DNA from: Planctomycetota bacterium | GTDB lineage: Bacteria > Planctomycetota > Phycisphaerae > Phycisphaerales > SM1A02 | NCBI GenBank assembly: GCA_014381555.1 | Contig: JACNLO010000047.1 | Coordinates: forward strand, 1 to 54,830 | Direction of reading: 5' to 3' | DNA: 54,830 nucleotides | Shown: positions 26,282 through 34,760 of the stretch, piece by piece | Numbering within the stretch: position 1 is the first letter of the stretch | How the letters are laid out: each line of letters begins with the position of its first letter | Position numbers and translations under genes: made by a program | Notes under the pieces: model-generated | Databases searched by the model: none | What the model was told of the DNA's origin: nothing | What the model saw: the letters and a program-made list of their open reading frames with translations, nothing else

Positions 26282-27928
26282 TTATGGAGCTCTTCCAAAC
26301 ACGTCATTTCCAAAGTTCCTGTCCAACAGAAACCCGAACCCATAAGTGGCACGAAAACCGTTTCTGATAATTGCCATTGGAGTTGCACCCCATGAAGTAC
26401 CAATACTGATGTGATCATTTGGCTTCAGAAAAATGTCTGGCTCTGTTCGTTGCAGGATTGCGGCATAATTCAAGGTAACGGTCGCCTGCATGTTTCCGAT
26501 TCGACGTGTCAAACTGACTCGTTCAGGAACAGCGATAGGACCAAGATCACCAGCTGAGGTAATAAATTCTGACAATGTAATTTTTTCGCCTGTATTTGGA
26601 TAGCTGAATACCCCAGGACGATTAATTTCACCTCTTATATAAAGGTTACCCAATTCAGGAGGTTCAACGTAAATGCGATCATCAGGTCGTATGACAATGT
26701 TGTAGGAGCTATCCCCTTGCCGTAAGAGATCCCAAGGAATAACAATGATGCGCTCTAAAACTTTTGGCGTATGCTTTGCCTCTTTGCCAGAAGATTTCTC
26801 TTTTCCATTTGTTCGCTTTAATGGGTCGGTGCTAACTGAAATCCATGAATCGTTTTCAGGAACATAGATATACGCTGCATCTGAAGTACCACCTCGTGAT
26901 GGCTTCCCATCTAAATCATCAACATCGACCGGTTGATGCGTATTCTTGTTTGGTGGGACCAGATCATCAACATCAATAACTGCATGATCACCTGTTTGCA
27001 ACACACCAGGTGATACCATTGGCGATGAACCATCTGTTTCTGTTGTATCTCCAATATCGAGCTCTTGAATTAAATCTTGGATCTGTTGGTTTGGTTGTTC
27101 GACGGACTCGGGTGTTTTCGCAGGCTCCTGTGCGTTTTTTTGAGTTCCACCAGTATCAAGTTGGTTTATCAAATCCTCAATGCTAGGAGCAGTTGGCGTA
27201 GTTGGCTTCGTTGGAAAATCAGTTTTGGGCTTGCTAGATTGACTCTTTGTCGACTGATTATTTTCTCTGTCCCATGATGACAGCATAGTGTCGCTTACTG
27301 CAAGTTGACGAATAACGTGTATTTTTTTCGTTGCCTGTGGAACACCGCCTGCTAATGCGAGAACATCTACTAATCTTAAATTTGGATTTGAAAGACTGAA
27401 CACTCCCCAACGAGACAGCCCGCCGTACACGGTATATCTAAATCCTGTTTGATTAAGCAGATTAACCTGTACGCTCGGATGCGATAACACTGTCCCCGAA
27501 AGTGCCTTTTCAATCTTATCTTGAGCAGCTTGTGGAGTGAGCCCTGCAACAAGCACATCGCCTACTTCTGGAACTCTAAAGTATCCACCCTGATCCACAA
27601 CCCTTTGAACTGGATAACGTTGTCCCTGTGAATACAAACCATATATCTCTACCTCAAGAGCATCGCCAGGATGAATTCGGTATTCCAAATCTGAAGGTGC
27701 AAGGTCTCCAGGACCAACTTTCGTAACTTGTGGCCAAACCGCATGTTCTTCAATAATGTCTATTCGATCCAAAATTGGAATCGTTGTAGGGGTTGGTTTG
27801 TAATAACCATTTGCGGTTGGATCACCCATCCAAGCGTTCGCGTTACAACCTGTTAATACAATAAAACCCAAGAGGAGACATATCCCCAAAACACATTTCA
27901 AAGTAATCCATCGTAAAGCCATTATCAT
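26282..27928 (-). CDS. Wza-like polysaccharide export lipoprotein with a long disordered insert
   Basis: A 548-residue outer-membrane exporter. The lipoprotein signal has the lipobox LTGC with C28. A polysaccharide-export domain follows (YRIHPGDALEVEIYG, about 83-97, through VQVNLLNQ), with SLBB-type segments after it (YTVYGGLSRWGVFSL; LYIRGEINRPGVFSYP). Between them lies about 150 residues of Pro/Thr/Gln-rich insert with short internal repeats (SIEDLINQLDTGGT and QIQDLIQELDIGDT; two VDVDDL-like copies). The insert is unusual for Wza. It appears to be the first gene of the minus-strand cluster. Confidence 0.9.
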   Translation of the reverse strand: MIMALRWITLKCVLGICLLLGFIVLTGCNANAWMGDPTANGYYKPTPTTIPILDRIDIIEEHAVWPQVTKVGPGDLAPSDLEYRIHPGDALEVEIYGLYSQGQRYPVQRVVDQGGYFRVPEVGDVLVAGLTPQAAQDKIEKALSGTVLSHPSVQVNLLNQTGFRYTVYGGLSRWGVFSLSNPNLRLVDVLALAGGVPQATKKIHVIRQLAVSDTMLSSWDRENNQSTKSQSSKPKTDFPTKPTTPTAPSIEDLINQLDTGGTQKNAQEPAKTPESVEQPNQQIQDLIQELDIGDTTETDGSSPMVSPGVLQTGDHAVIDVDDLVPPNKNTHQPVDVDDLDGKPSRGGTSDAAYIYVPENDSWISVSTDPLKRTNGKEKSSGKEAKHTPKVLERIIVIPWDLLRQGDSSYNIVIRPDDRIYVEPPELGNLYIRGEINRPGVFSYPNTGEKITLSEFITSAGDLGPIAVPERVSLTRRIGNMQATVTLNYAAILQRTEPDIFLKPNDHISIGTSWGATPMAIIRNGFRATYGFGFLLDRNFGNDVFGRAP

Positions 27929-28057
27929 CCAGTCGCAAAAACCCTTTTAGGGTGAATATCATAAAAACTCCCACACACCAAAACTGTATGCGGGTTTGTA
28001 CCGAACTTCATCGACCAATAGAGCCAACTTAGTTGAGAGATGGACCCCATTCGTTCA

Positions 28058-28066
28058 TGCTAGAAT
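28058..28066 (+). promoter_or_regulatory. Extended -10 element abutting the lipA start codon
   Basis: The sequence TGCTAGAAT is an extended -10 (TGn plus TAGAAT). It ends directly at the annotated ATG. Transcription from it would start near 28073-28076, inside the reading frame, where an in-frame GTG (28076) occurs. Either the mRNA is leaderless from that GTG, translation starts further down, or the match is accidental. Confidence 0.35.
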
Positions 28067-29077
28067 ATGGATTACGTGCCAAATAATCCACAATCCCAAC
28101 CACCTCGCCACCCTAATGCCTTAGGTGGTGACACCGCCAGAAAAACACGTAAATCCGCGATTGTTGATTTAAGCAAACACGTCCTAAATAACTCTGATGG
28201 CTCACAATCTCTCTTAATGCAGCGAAAACCGCCATGGATTCGGGCACAACTCCCAAGTGGGGCTGACTATCAAGCAATTCGAGACAATATGGCTACCCAT
28301 GGATTGTCTACTGTTTGCCAAGAGGCATCATGTCCAAATATTGGGGATTGCTGGGGGCGTGGCACCGCAACAATCATGATTTTAGGTGACACTTGTACTC
28401 GTTCATGCGGTTTTTGTAATGTGAAAACCGGAAAGCCAGAAGCACCTGATTATGACGAACCTGCAAGGGTTGGTAAATCCGTTGCCCTAATGGGTTTACG
28501 TCACATAGTTATTACCTGTGTCGATCGAGATGACCTTTACGATGGCGGAGCACTTTTATGGTCGGAGACAATTCGCGCGGTTCAAGAACATGCTCCAGAT
28601 ACCTCAGTGGAGGCCCTAGTTGGCGATTTTAAAGGAAATCTCGCGGATTTAGTTACTGTTATTAACGCAAAACCTGACATTCTGGCTCATAATCTTGAAA
28701 CAGTCCCGAGAATGCATGGGGCAGTGAGACCTCAGGCAACCTATGACAGGTCTATGAAAGTTCTCGTAGATATTAATGCTTCTGGGCTTGTGAGCAAAAC
28801 TGGACTCATGGTTGGCATTGGGGAAAGTGATGACGAGGTTCTCTCTACCCTTGAGGATATCCAAAAAAGGGCAAAAACTGAGATTATCACCATTGGACAA
28901 TATCTCCAACCGAGCCGAAACCACTTGCCCATTGATCGCTGGGTACATCCAGATCAATTTGAAATGTACAAGGAAGAGGGATTAAAAATGGGCTTTAGGG
29001 TCGTTGAATCTGGTCCCTTGGTTCGCAGTTCTTACCATGCGGAAGAGCAAGTCCTAAAAATGCAACAAAAGATCTAA
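28067..29077 (+). CDS. lipA: Lipoyl synthase
   Basis: A radical-SAM enzyme that inserts two sulfurs into octanoyl-lipoyl domains. At 336 residues it is slightly long for the family. Both iron-sulfur clusters are visible: the auxiliary set C84-x4-C89-x5-C95 (VCQEASCPNIGDCW) and the SAM set C110-x3-C114-x2-C117. The C-terminal GPLVRSSYHAEEQ is the family signature that supplies the serine ligand. The first 50 residues are polar and not conserved. Real translation may begin at the GTG at codon 4 or at M51, given the promoter-like element just before the ATG. Confidence 0.97.
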   Translation: MDYVPNNPQSQPPRHPNALGGDTARKTRKSAIVDLSKHVLNNSDGSQSLLMQRKPPWIRAQLPSGADYQAIRDNMATHGLSTVCQEASCPNIGDCWGRGTATIMILGDTCTRSCGFCNVKTGKPEAPDYDEPARVGKSVALMGLRHIVITCVDRDDLYDGGALLWSETIRAVQEHAPDTSVEALVGDFKGNLADLVTVINAKPDILAHNLETVPRMHGAVRPQATYDRSMKVLVDINASGLVSKTGLMVGIGESDDEVLSTLEDIQKRAKTEIITIGQYLQPSRNHLPIDRWVHPDQFEMYKEEGLKMGFRVVESGPLVRSSYHAEEQVLKMQQKI

Positions 29078-29149
29078 TTCAGGGCAGTAAAGTTTTCATA
29101 ACATATTTTCTTTAAGTGACTTAAGTGCCTATTGGCAAGAGCCGATTGC

Positions 29150-29476
29150 ATGTTCATGATTAACGACTTTAGCATTCAATCGGATATTTCAAGCCAAAAT
29201 CGACGAAACAGGGAACGAATAACGTATTCCGGAGAAGCAGTGCTTCGATGGAGCCACGATTTTGATACACCTGTTCGGTATCAAGTTATCGACCGGAGTG
29301 AGGGAGGGATGCAAATTGTGTCGCAATTCCCACTCTCAGAAGGCATGACAGGCGTTGTAACGAGGTATCTCCCTGAAGGAAAATCCGTACACAAGCCCAT
29401 GATGGTAGCTTGGAGCAGTTCAGAACCAGATGATGATGGGTACCACTGCGGAATATGGTTTTTCGGTTCCAATTAA
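29150..29476 (+). CDS. PilZ-domain protein (c-di-GMP receptor)
   Basis: A 108-residue stand-alone PilZ domain. The c-di-GMP signature is complete: RxxxR at R19-R23 (RRNRER) and DxSxxG at D48, S50, G53 (DRSEGG). Start is at the ATG at 29150; a second ATG lies two codons on, and a TTG lies 18 nt upstream. With two HD-GYP proteins and the pilus machine in the same window, it is a plausible c-di-GMP output protein. No diguanylate cyclase is visible here. It lies 72 nt after lipA. Confidence 0.85.
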   Translation: MFMINDFSIQSDISSQNRRNRERITYSGEAVLRWSHDFDTPVRYQVIDRSEGGMQIVSQFPLSEGMTGVVTRYLPEGKSVHKPMMVAWSSSEPDDDGYHCGIWFFGSN

Positions 29477-29773
29477 TTACCCCAGAGCAACTGGAAATCG
29501 CGTGTATTGGACGCGTTATGGCATAAAACTCAGCGAGCCCACGACTTTATGGCGAGGGCTCGCAGAGGAGAGAAGAAAGAGAGAGGAGTTCTAAGTAAAG
29601 TGGCATCCGTGCCACGAGAAGACAATTATGACGTATCACTTTCTTTTCAACCTTCACTGCATATTTTTCATATTTTTCTATTTTTTTAATTTTTTGAATG
29701 GAATGTGCCTCTCGCTGCCTTATATGGAAGAACCAGCGGAGTGCTGGTTCTCTTTCAAGACAGGAAGTCACCC
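29477..29773 (+). other. Hairpin-rich, polypurine intergenic spacer of about 300 nt
   Basis: No convincing gene is visible. The spacer holds four perfect inverted repeats: CGCGT/ACGCG (29499-29515), GCGAGCCC/GGGCTCGC (29533-29563), GTGGCA/TGCCAC with a TCCG loop (29600-29615) and AGAACCAGC/GCTGGTTCT (29729-29751). It also contains a purine-only tract (29564-29589) and a T-rich block (29668-29696). It may encode a small structured RNA on either strand. On the minus strand the purine tract becomes a CUCCUC-type, anti-Shine-Dalgarno-like tract. Confidence 0.4.
29729..29751 (+). terminator. Strong hairpin followed by TCTTTC
   Basis: A nine-base-pair perfect stem AGAACCAGC/GCTGGTTCT with a GGAGT loop, followed by CTTTC. 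It lies 22 nt before the start of the sigma-like gene. It could terminate an upstream transcript or attenuate that gene. The U-tract is short, so terminator function is uncertain. Confidence 0.45.
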
Positions 29774-30085
29774 ATGATTGCTGACACATCTCCTCTGGGA
29801 CATATCGGTCCAAGTTCATTACCTCAAAACAAGACGAATAATCTTCGGTTGCAGACCGATCAATTCAATGACAAGCTCGGGTTTTTTTTCTCTAATTTGT
29901 CTTGGACGGACAGACAAATTCTCGCTCTCCACTTTGCAGAACGCCTCTCACCTTGGGAGATACATGTGGTCATGAGTATGTCGATGAGCGATGTGCTTTG
30001 TAGGATTCATCGCTTGCAAAAAATTGCTCGAGATTCAATTCAATCCTCACGACGAAGTTCCAATCCACGGTTATCTTTGAAGTAA
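29774..30085 (+). CDS. Small sigma-region-4-like helix-turn-helix protein
   Basis: 103 residues. The C-terminal half (LSWTDRQILALHFAERLSPWEIHVVMSMSMSDVLCRIHRLQ) follows the pattern of sigma-70 region 4: an L-x-x-R-Q-I-L-x-L-x-F opening, a helix-turn-helix, then a basic helix. No region 2 or other sigma domain is present, so it cannot be a full sigma factor. It may act as a small DNA-binding regulator. The ATG at 29774 follows AGGAAG. The last 46 nt overlap the opposing ClC gene. Family assignment is by pattern only. Confidence 0.6.
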   Translation: MIADTSPLGHIGPSSLPQNKTNNLRLQTDQFNDKLGFFFSNLSWTDRQILALHFAERLSPWEIHVVMSMSMSDVLCRIHRLQKIARDSIQSSRRSSNPRLSLK

Positions 30086-31347
30086 GAACTCGCAAGAGCA
30101 ACGTAAATAGAACACCGGCATATTTTTCGGGAAGTAGTGTATGCAATAATTGCACCTCCTAACATTGGTAATGTTGCGTGAACGCAACCCGTCATCTCAA
30201 CCATAATGACAACGGATGTAATTGGGCTTTGCACAACACCAGCAAAGAAACATGCCATTGCAACCATCATCATCAACTGTGGAGAAATTCCACTTGCCCA
30301 CTCGATGTGAGTCGTTACCGATGAAAACCACTGTCCAAAACACGCTCCTGCTGACAATGTTGGGTCAAACAGCCCTCCCGGTATACCACTCAGTAATGTA
30401 AGCGCGGTTGCAAGAACACGAACGAGAGGATAATACCAACTCATCTTTTCGCCCTGCATTAACATATCTTGAGCTTCAACAAAACCCGTTCCAAGCGATT
30501 GCCCATGCGTTAACCAACCTAATAAACCAATGCATAATCCAATACTCGCTGGAGTCAAAACAGGGTGTTTTCCAATGCATGTTGAAACAATTGGATATGC
30601 CTTAACGATGAATAGTGAAAACAATCCCCCAAGTCCGCCCATCACAATTCCTATTGCCGGAACAAAAACCCACACGGGCCATTCGTGCAACTTGATATCA
30701 ACCCGACCATAGAACCAATAATTACCAAATATTGCGATGCAAACTAGACATGCAATAAGGACCACTATTACTATTACACCAAGGTTTCTCTTATCAAATG
30801 ACCTATTTATTTCTTCAAATGAAAAGACAATCCCAGCAATTGGTGCATTGAATGCTGCAGCGATTCCGGCTGCTCCACCAGCAAGAATCAAACCTCGCTG
30901 AAGAAAATGCGCGGGGAAGATTGTTATTTTCCTGCAGAAATACATTAGGCACGCACCTGCATGCACGGTCGGTCCCTCCCTTCCCATGGAAGCGCCACTA
31001 AAAAGCCCAAGTGTTGTCAGAAAAAGTTTGCCTACTAAAATCCGAAGAGACAACAATTTACTACGCTCTTCTTCTGTCTTCGTTTCAAGAGATGCAATTG
31101 TTTGTGGAATTCCAGTGCCCTCGGTTCCCAAAAATAATTTTTTCCGAAGAAGAGTAATTATGGTGATTCCGACCGCGGGCAATGCATAAAGAACCCAGGG
31201 TGCATTTTGCATCATTGCATCATGGAACTTATCAGAGTATTGTCCCGCAATTGTTAAATAACATGCAACACCACCCACCCCTATCCCAGCCAATACAGCA
31301 ATAATTCTTGCTGTGTTCGATAGTTTTACGGCCAAATTCAAATTCAT
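30040..31347 (-). CDS. ClC-family chloride channel or H+/Cl- exchanger
   Basis: A 435-residue polytopic membrane protein with the three ClC filter motifs: GTGIPQ (77-82), GREGPTVH (122-129) and GGLFDPT. The gating glutamate (E124) is present. The internal proton-path glutamate also seems kept (FSFEEINRSF), which favours an exchanger. In the first motif the usual GSGIP serine is threonine. No CBS domains follow. The C-terminus overlaps the sigma-like gene tail to tail. It lies 4 nt downstream of the HdeD-like gene. Confidence 0.93.
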   Translation of the reverse strand: MNLNLAVKLSNTARIIAVLAGIGVGGVACYLTIAGQYSDKFHDAMMQNAPWVLYALPAVGITIITLLRKKLFLGTEGTGIPQTIASLETKTEEERSKLLSLRILVGKLFLTTLGLFSGASMGREGPTVHAGACLMYFCRKITIFPAHFLQRGLILAGGAAGIAAAFNAPIAGIVFSFEEINRSFDKRNLGVIVIVVLIACLVCIAIFGNYWFYGRVDIKLHEWPVWVFVPAIGIVMGGLGGLFSLFIVKAYPIVSTCIGKHPVLTPASIGLCIGLLGWLTHGQSLGTGFVEAQDMLMQGEKMSWYYPLVRVLATALTLLSGIPGGLFDPTLSAGACFGQWFSSVTTHIEWASGISPQLMMMVAMACFFAGVVQSPITSVVIMVEMTGCVHATLPMLGGAIIAYTTSRKICRCSIYVALASSYFKDNRGLELRRED

Positions 31348-31351
31348 CTAT

Positions 31352-31882
31352 TCAGTGTGAGGGTGCGTTATGAAAAAACCACCCCAATGAAACTAGATAC
31401 GCCCCGCTTAACAAAAAGTTTAAACCTAATAATAAACCGATTACTTCAAATGACTCTGGCCATGTTGAGAGAAGCAAAACACCAAGCACTATTCCTATAA
31501 CTCCGTTGAAAAACGCAAGCCCCCAATGGTTATTGTGACCTCCAAGCGAACGTAAAGAGAACGACGACGCAATTTCTGCAAACCCAGATAAAAAGAAGAA
31601 GGCGGCAAGTAAAATTGTCATCATGACAAGGGTTGTTGCTGGAAGGAAGATGAATATAAAACCAAAGATGATGGCGACAAATCCTACTCCTAAAGAAACT
31701 GGTTTTCTTGCACCTGTTTGAGATGTTACGCCACCAAAAAGAGAGATTGCTCCGAAGAAAATGAGTAACCAACCAAAAAGTGTCACAAATGCCTCGGCTG
31801 CAACTCCAGGCCGAGAAATAGCAAAAATACCTAATATAAAGAGGAGTATTCCCTCAACAGTACACCATTTCCAGTTAATCAT
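31352..31882 (-). CDS. HdeD-like (DUF308) membrane protein
   Basis: A 176-residue protein with six hydrophobic segments arranged as paired hairpins. The typical HdeD repeats are seen ([34 protein letters not shown]; then [16 protein letters not shown]). HdeD in E. coli contributes to acid resistance; elsewhere its role is unknown. The ATG at 31880-31882 gives the family-length N-terminus. It is divergent from threonine aldolase with a 47-nt spacer and is followed after 4 nt by the ClC gene, so the two may act together in ion or pH stress. Confidence 0.82.
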   Translation of the reverse strand: MINWKWCTVEGILLFILGIFAISRPGVAAEAFVTLFGWLLIFFGAISLFGGVTSQTGARKPVSLGVGFVAIIFGFIFIFLPATTLVMMTILLAAFFFLSGFAEIASSFSLRSLGGHNNHWGLAFFNGVIGIVLGVLLLSTWPESFEVIGLLLGLNFLLSGAYLVSLGWFFHNAPSH

Positions 31883-31929
31883 ATGTGGATAGTACCCAGA
31901 ATAAGACTTGCATGCGTACAATCGCACTC

Positions 31930-32979
31930 ATGGCAGAAAGGATTATCGATTTACGAAGTGATACGGTGACTCAACCTACCTCTGGAATGCGGCAAGCCAT
32001 GATGGAGGCACCACTTGGAGACGATGTATGGGGAGATGATCCAACAGTCAACGAGTTACAAGAGATATGCGCGTCAATGTTCGGAAAAGAAGATGCCTGT
32101 TTCGTCCCATCAGGAACAATGGCGAATCAAACTGCTATTCGAAGCCAAACGCAGCCTGGCGATGAAATCATCGTGCATAAAGAAAGCCACATTGTGCACT
32201 ACGAAGCAGGCGGGGCAGCCGCATTAAGTGGATGTTCGTTTGCTCTTGCTTCTGGCGACCGCGGTTTGTTTACTGCAAATGATGTACGAACACTTTATCG
32301 TCCAGACGACGACCATTTTGGAAAGAGCAAACTCATCTCTTTAGAAAACACGCATAATAGAGGTGGGGGTTCAATCTGGCCATTGCAACAACTAGTTGAT
32401 GTTTGTGAGACAGCCCACGAACTTGGTCTACGAACCCACCTTGATGGTGCTCGTATCTGGCACGCAATTATTGCGACAGATATCGATGCAAAAACTTGGG
32501 CAAAACCATTCGATAGTGTTTCCGCTTGTTTCTCAAAGGGGCTCGGTTGCCCTGCAGGGTCTATTGTTGTTGGTGACAAACAAACAATCTACAAAGTAAG
32601 GCGAGCTAGAAAAATGTTCGGCGGTACTATGCGCCAGTCCGGCATTCTCGCTGGTGCTGCAATATACGCAATCAAAAACCACCTTGAACGTCTAAAAGCC
32701 GACCATTCACATGCAAAAATGCTTGCAAAAGGGCTAAATACTATTGATGGCATTACTTGTAATGCAGAAAACACACAGACAAATTTAGTATTCTTCGATA
32801 TCGATAAAATGCTTGGAGATGGCGTCTCTTTATGCCGAAAATTATGGGAGAACGGAGTATTGGCTGAATCTCTGGACTTGCAAAAGATTCGATTTGTTAC
32901 ACACCTGAATGTCACGGTAACAGAAATCGAAAAAGCAATTCAAATCACAGCCGATGTCTGCAAAAATGCCTCGATGTAA
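31930..32979 (+). CDS. ltaE: Low-specificity L-threonine aldolase
   Basis: A PLP enzyme that splits threonine or allo-threonine into glycine and acetaldehyde, 349 residues. Family signatures are [19 protein letters not shown] at the start, [33 protein letters not shown] and HLDGARIW (D172). The PLP lysine is K203 in [14 protein letters not shown]. The frame continues upstream by 15 codons, but the start taken opens exactly at the family N-terminus. Its 3' end overlaps the next gene by 26 nt. Confidence 0.94.
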   Translation: MAERIIDLRSDTVTQPTSGMRQAMMEAPLGDDVWGDDPTVNELQEICASMFGKEDACFVPSGTMANQTAIRSQTQPGDEIIVHKESHIVHYEAGGAAALSGCSFALASGDRGLFTANDVRTLYRPDDDHFGKSKLISLENTHNRGGGSIWPLQQLVDVCETAHELGLRTHLDGARIWHAIIATDIDAKTWAKPFDSVSACFSKGLGCPAGSIVVGDKQTIYKVRRARKMFGGTMRQSGILAGAAIYAIKNHLERLKADHSHAKMLAKGLNTIDGITCNAENTQTNLVFFDIDKMLGDGVSLCRKLWENGVLAESLDLQKIRFVTHLNVTVTEIEKAIQITADVCKNASM

Positions 32980-33823
32980 CACATTTTTTATCGTATTAAC
33001 TCTTACCGCATCTCAGAATGTGGTCTTTGCAATGAACCAAACAACATTTGTTTGGAACGATATCAACACCCGAGAAGTAATCCGTTGGGAAGGTGATACT
33101 GCAATTGTTCGGCAAGGAAGTTCAATGCGAGATTTTGAATGCAAAGTGAATATCAAATCATCCGATGTCGAGCATGCAATTGATTCTTTTGGAATCCCAA
33201 AAGCATGGACAACATTTACGTACACTGATGAGAAAGACCTTTTGCAAAAGCAAAAATATTTGCAAGAAAAGGCTGAAAACCACGGCATCAAACTGCTTGA
33301 TGAAGGTAACCGTTTCAGCGTTGACTACAATTGGGTTATCAATCAGAGTGAGCGCCCGATAGCCAAGGTTGCGAAGCGGATAAGGAGTGCTGCTCGAAAA
33401 AAAAACTACCGTTCAAAGCGTGAACTTGTTGGTTGTTTCGCCTCATTTGTTCAATCGCTGAACTACAGGGTTCCTTCTGATTACCGAATAAATGATGAGG
33501 GCGAAAAAATACTTACTGCAGGAGCAATGGTGCCACTTGAAACACTGTCAAAAAAATGGGGGGACTGTGATTCTAAAAGCATGCTCTTCGCCGCGCTCGT
33601 CCAAAGTATAGATTTGGTTGATGTCTGCTTTATCGTAATGGATGAGCATTTGTTTGCTGCGGTCAATGTTAAAACTACTCCTGATGATCAAACCATAAGG
33701 CATAATGGTAAAGATTGGATTTTGATTGAACTTACTGATTATTGGCCAATTGGGCGTGTTCCTCTAGAGCGGCTTGATGATGTAAATCTTGGCAACTACA
33801 AAATTGTTGAACTAAGTAATTAA
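32954..33823 (+). CDS. Secreted transglutaminase-like cysteine protein
   Basis: 289 residues with a signal peptide (about 1-26). A helical middle region precedes a transglutaminase-like core: C205 in [18 protein letters not shown]232 in DEHLFAAV, and an acidic residue in [11 protein letters not shown]. The Cys-His-Asp order matches bacterial transglutaminase-like peptidases. The real start may be the second Met (32966). It overlaps ltaE and precedes the sulfotransferase gene by 10 nt. The substrate is unknown; processing of surface protein or peptide links is possible. Confidence 0.8.
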   Translation: MSAKMPRCNTFFIVLTLTASQNVVFAMNQTTFVWNDINTREVIRWEGDTAIVRQGSSMRDFECKVNIKSSDVEHAIDSFGIPKAWTTFTYTDEKDLLQKQKYLQEKAENHGIKLLDEGNRFSVDYNWVINQSERPIAKVAKRIRSAARKKNYRSKRELVGCFASFVQSLNYRVPSDYRINDEGEKILTAGAMVPLETLSKKWGDCDSKSMLFAALVQSIDLVDVCFIVMDEHLFAAVNVKTTPDDQTIRHNGKDWILIELTDYWPIGRVPLERLDDVNLGNYKIVELSN

Positions 33824-33833
33824 CTTTAGATTC

Positions 33834-34760
33834 ATGAACACTAAAAAACTCGAATCCATTGCCAGAAAATTCCCCCCATGCATTACTCGCCTTGGAAAAC
33901 GCGCCGCTGTTCGGATTAGAGGGCGTGAACAACTTAATGCTTGCAGAGAGGGATACAAAGAATTTGGTGCACAATACTCACAGCCAATTCTCTTCATAGC
34001 AGGACTCCCAAAAAGTGGTTCCACATGGATTGAAAAAATGGTAGCAAGTTATTCTGGTTATCATGAATTTCTATTACCCGAAATTGCAAAGCACGAGCTA
34101 GCGACCGGAGGTAGCCATGATTTTGAGTTGCCACGTGGCATGTTCGACAACATGAAAAACATGTTGGTGCTAACTAAAATGCACAGCCATGGATCCGTTA
34201 ACAATGTCCGGGTTCTCGAAGAGGCCGGAATCAACTATGTAATTCTGCATCGAGATCTTCGGGATGTTGCAGTAAGTTACCACTTCTATGTACACAACAC
34301 GCCATGGCACCCAGAACACAAACGTCATCGCAATAAAAGTGTCCAAGAAGGACTTGCAGTGTTTTGTGAACGAATGCTACCAGCGTATATCGATTGGGTT
34401 AAATCTTGGAAAAAGAATGCAAATCCAGAACATTCAGTACAACTTCGTTACGAAGACATGCTAGTTGACCCAATTGCTGGCATGACAAAAGTTGCTACTC
34501 TTTTCCAACTCGACAACTCTCTTGAAACAATAACTCGAATTGTTGATGCGCATAGTTTCAAAAAGATGAGCGGAGGCAGAAAACGAGGAGAAGGTTCAAA
34601 TTCAGCATTCGCTCGCAAGGGTGTTGCTGGCGACTGGAGAAACCACTTTACCACTGAACTTAAAAAACGATATGCAACTCTGCTCGCAGATTTTCTAATT
34701 GAATCTGAATATGAAACCGATGATTCTTGGGTAACCGAAGAAGGCGAAACAACACCATGA
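33834..34760 (+). CDS. PAPS-dependent sulfotransferase
   Basis: A 308-residue cytosolic sulfotransferase. The 5'-phosphosulfate loop is LPKSGSTW (58-65). The 3'-phosphate motif is in ILHRDLRDVAVSYHFY (about 136-151). Later signatures are LRYEDMLVDP and RKGVAGDWRNHFT near the C-terminus. It transfers sulfate from PAPS to a hydroxyl, probably on a glycan or small molecule. The stop overlaps the start of a glycosyltransferase gene by 4 nt, which supports a sulfated-glycan pathway. No PAPS synthesis genes are in the window. Confidence 0.9.
   Translation: MNTKKLESIARKFPPCITRLGKRAAVRIRGREQLNACREGYKEFGAQYSQPILFIAGLPKSGSTWIEKMVASYSGYHEFLLPEIAKHELATGGSHDFELPRGMFDNMKNMLVLTKMHSHGSVNNVRVLEEAGINYVILHRDLRDVAVSYHFYVHNTPWHPEHKRHRNKSVQEGLAVFCERMLPAYIDWVKSWKKNANPEHSVQLRYEDMLVDPIAGMTKVATLFQLDNSLETITRIVDAHSFKKMSGGRKRGEGSNSAFARKGVAGDWRNHFTTELKKRYATLLADFLIESEYETDDSWVTEEGETTP

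Noticed and set aside
29507-29689. A 60-residue open frame in the hairpin-rich spacer
   Set aside because: No ribosome site, composition follows the polypurine tract and T-block, and it crosses two perfect hairpins.
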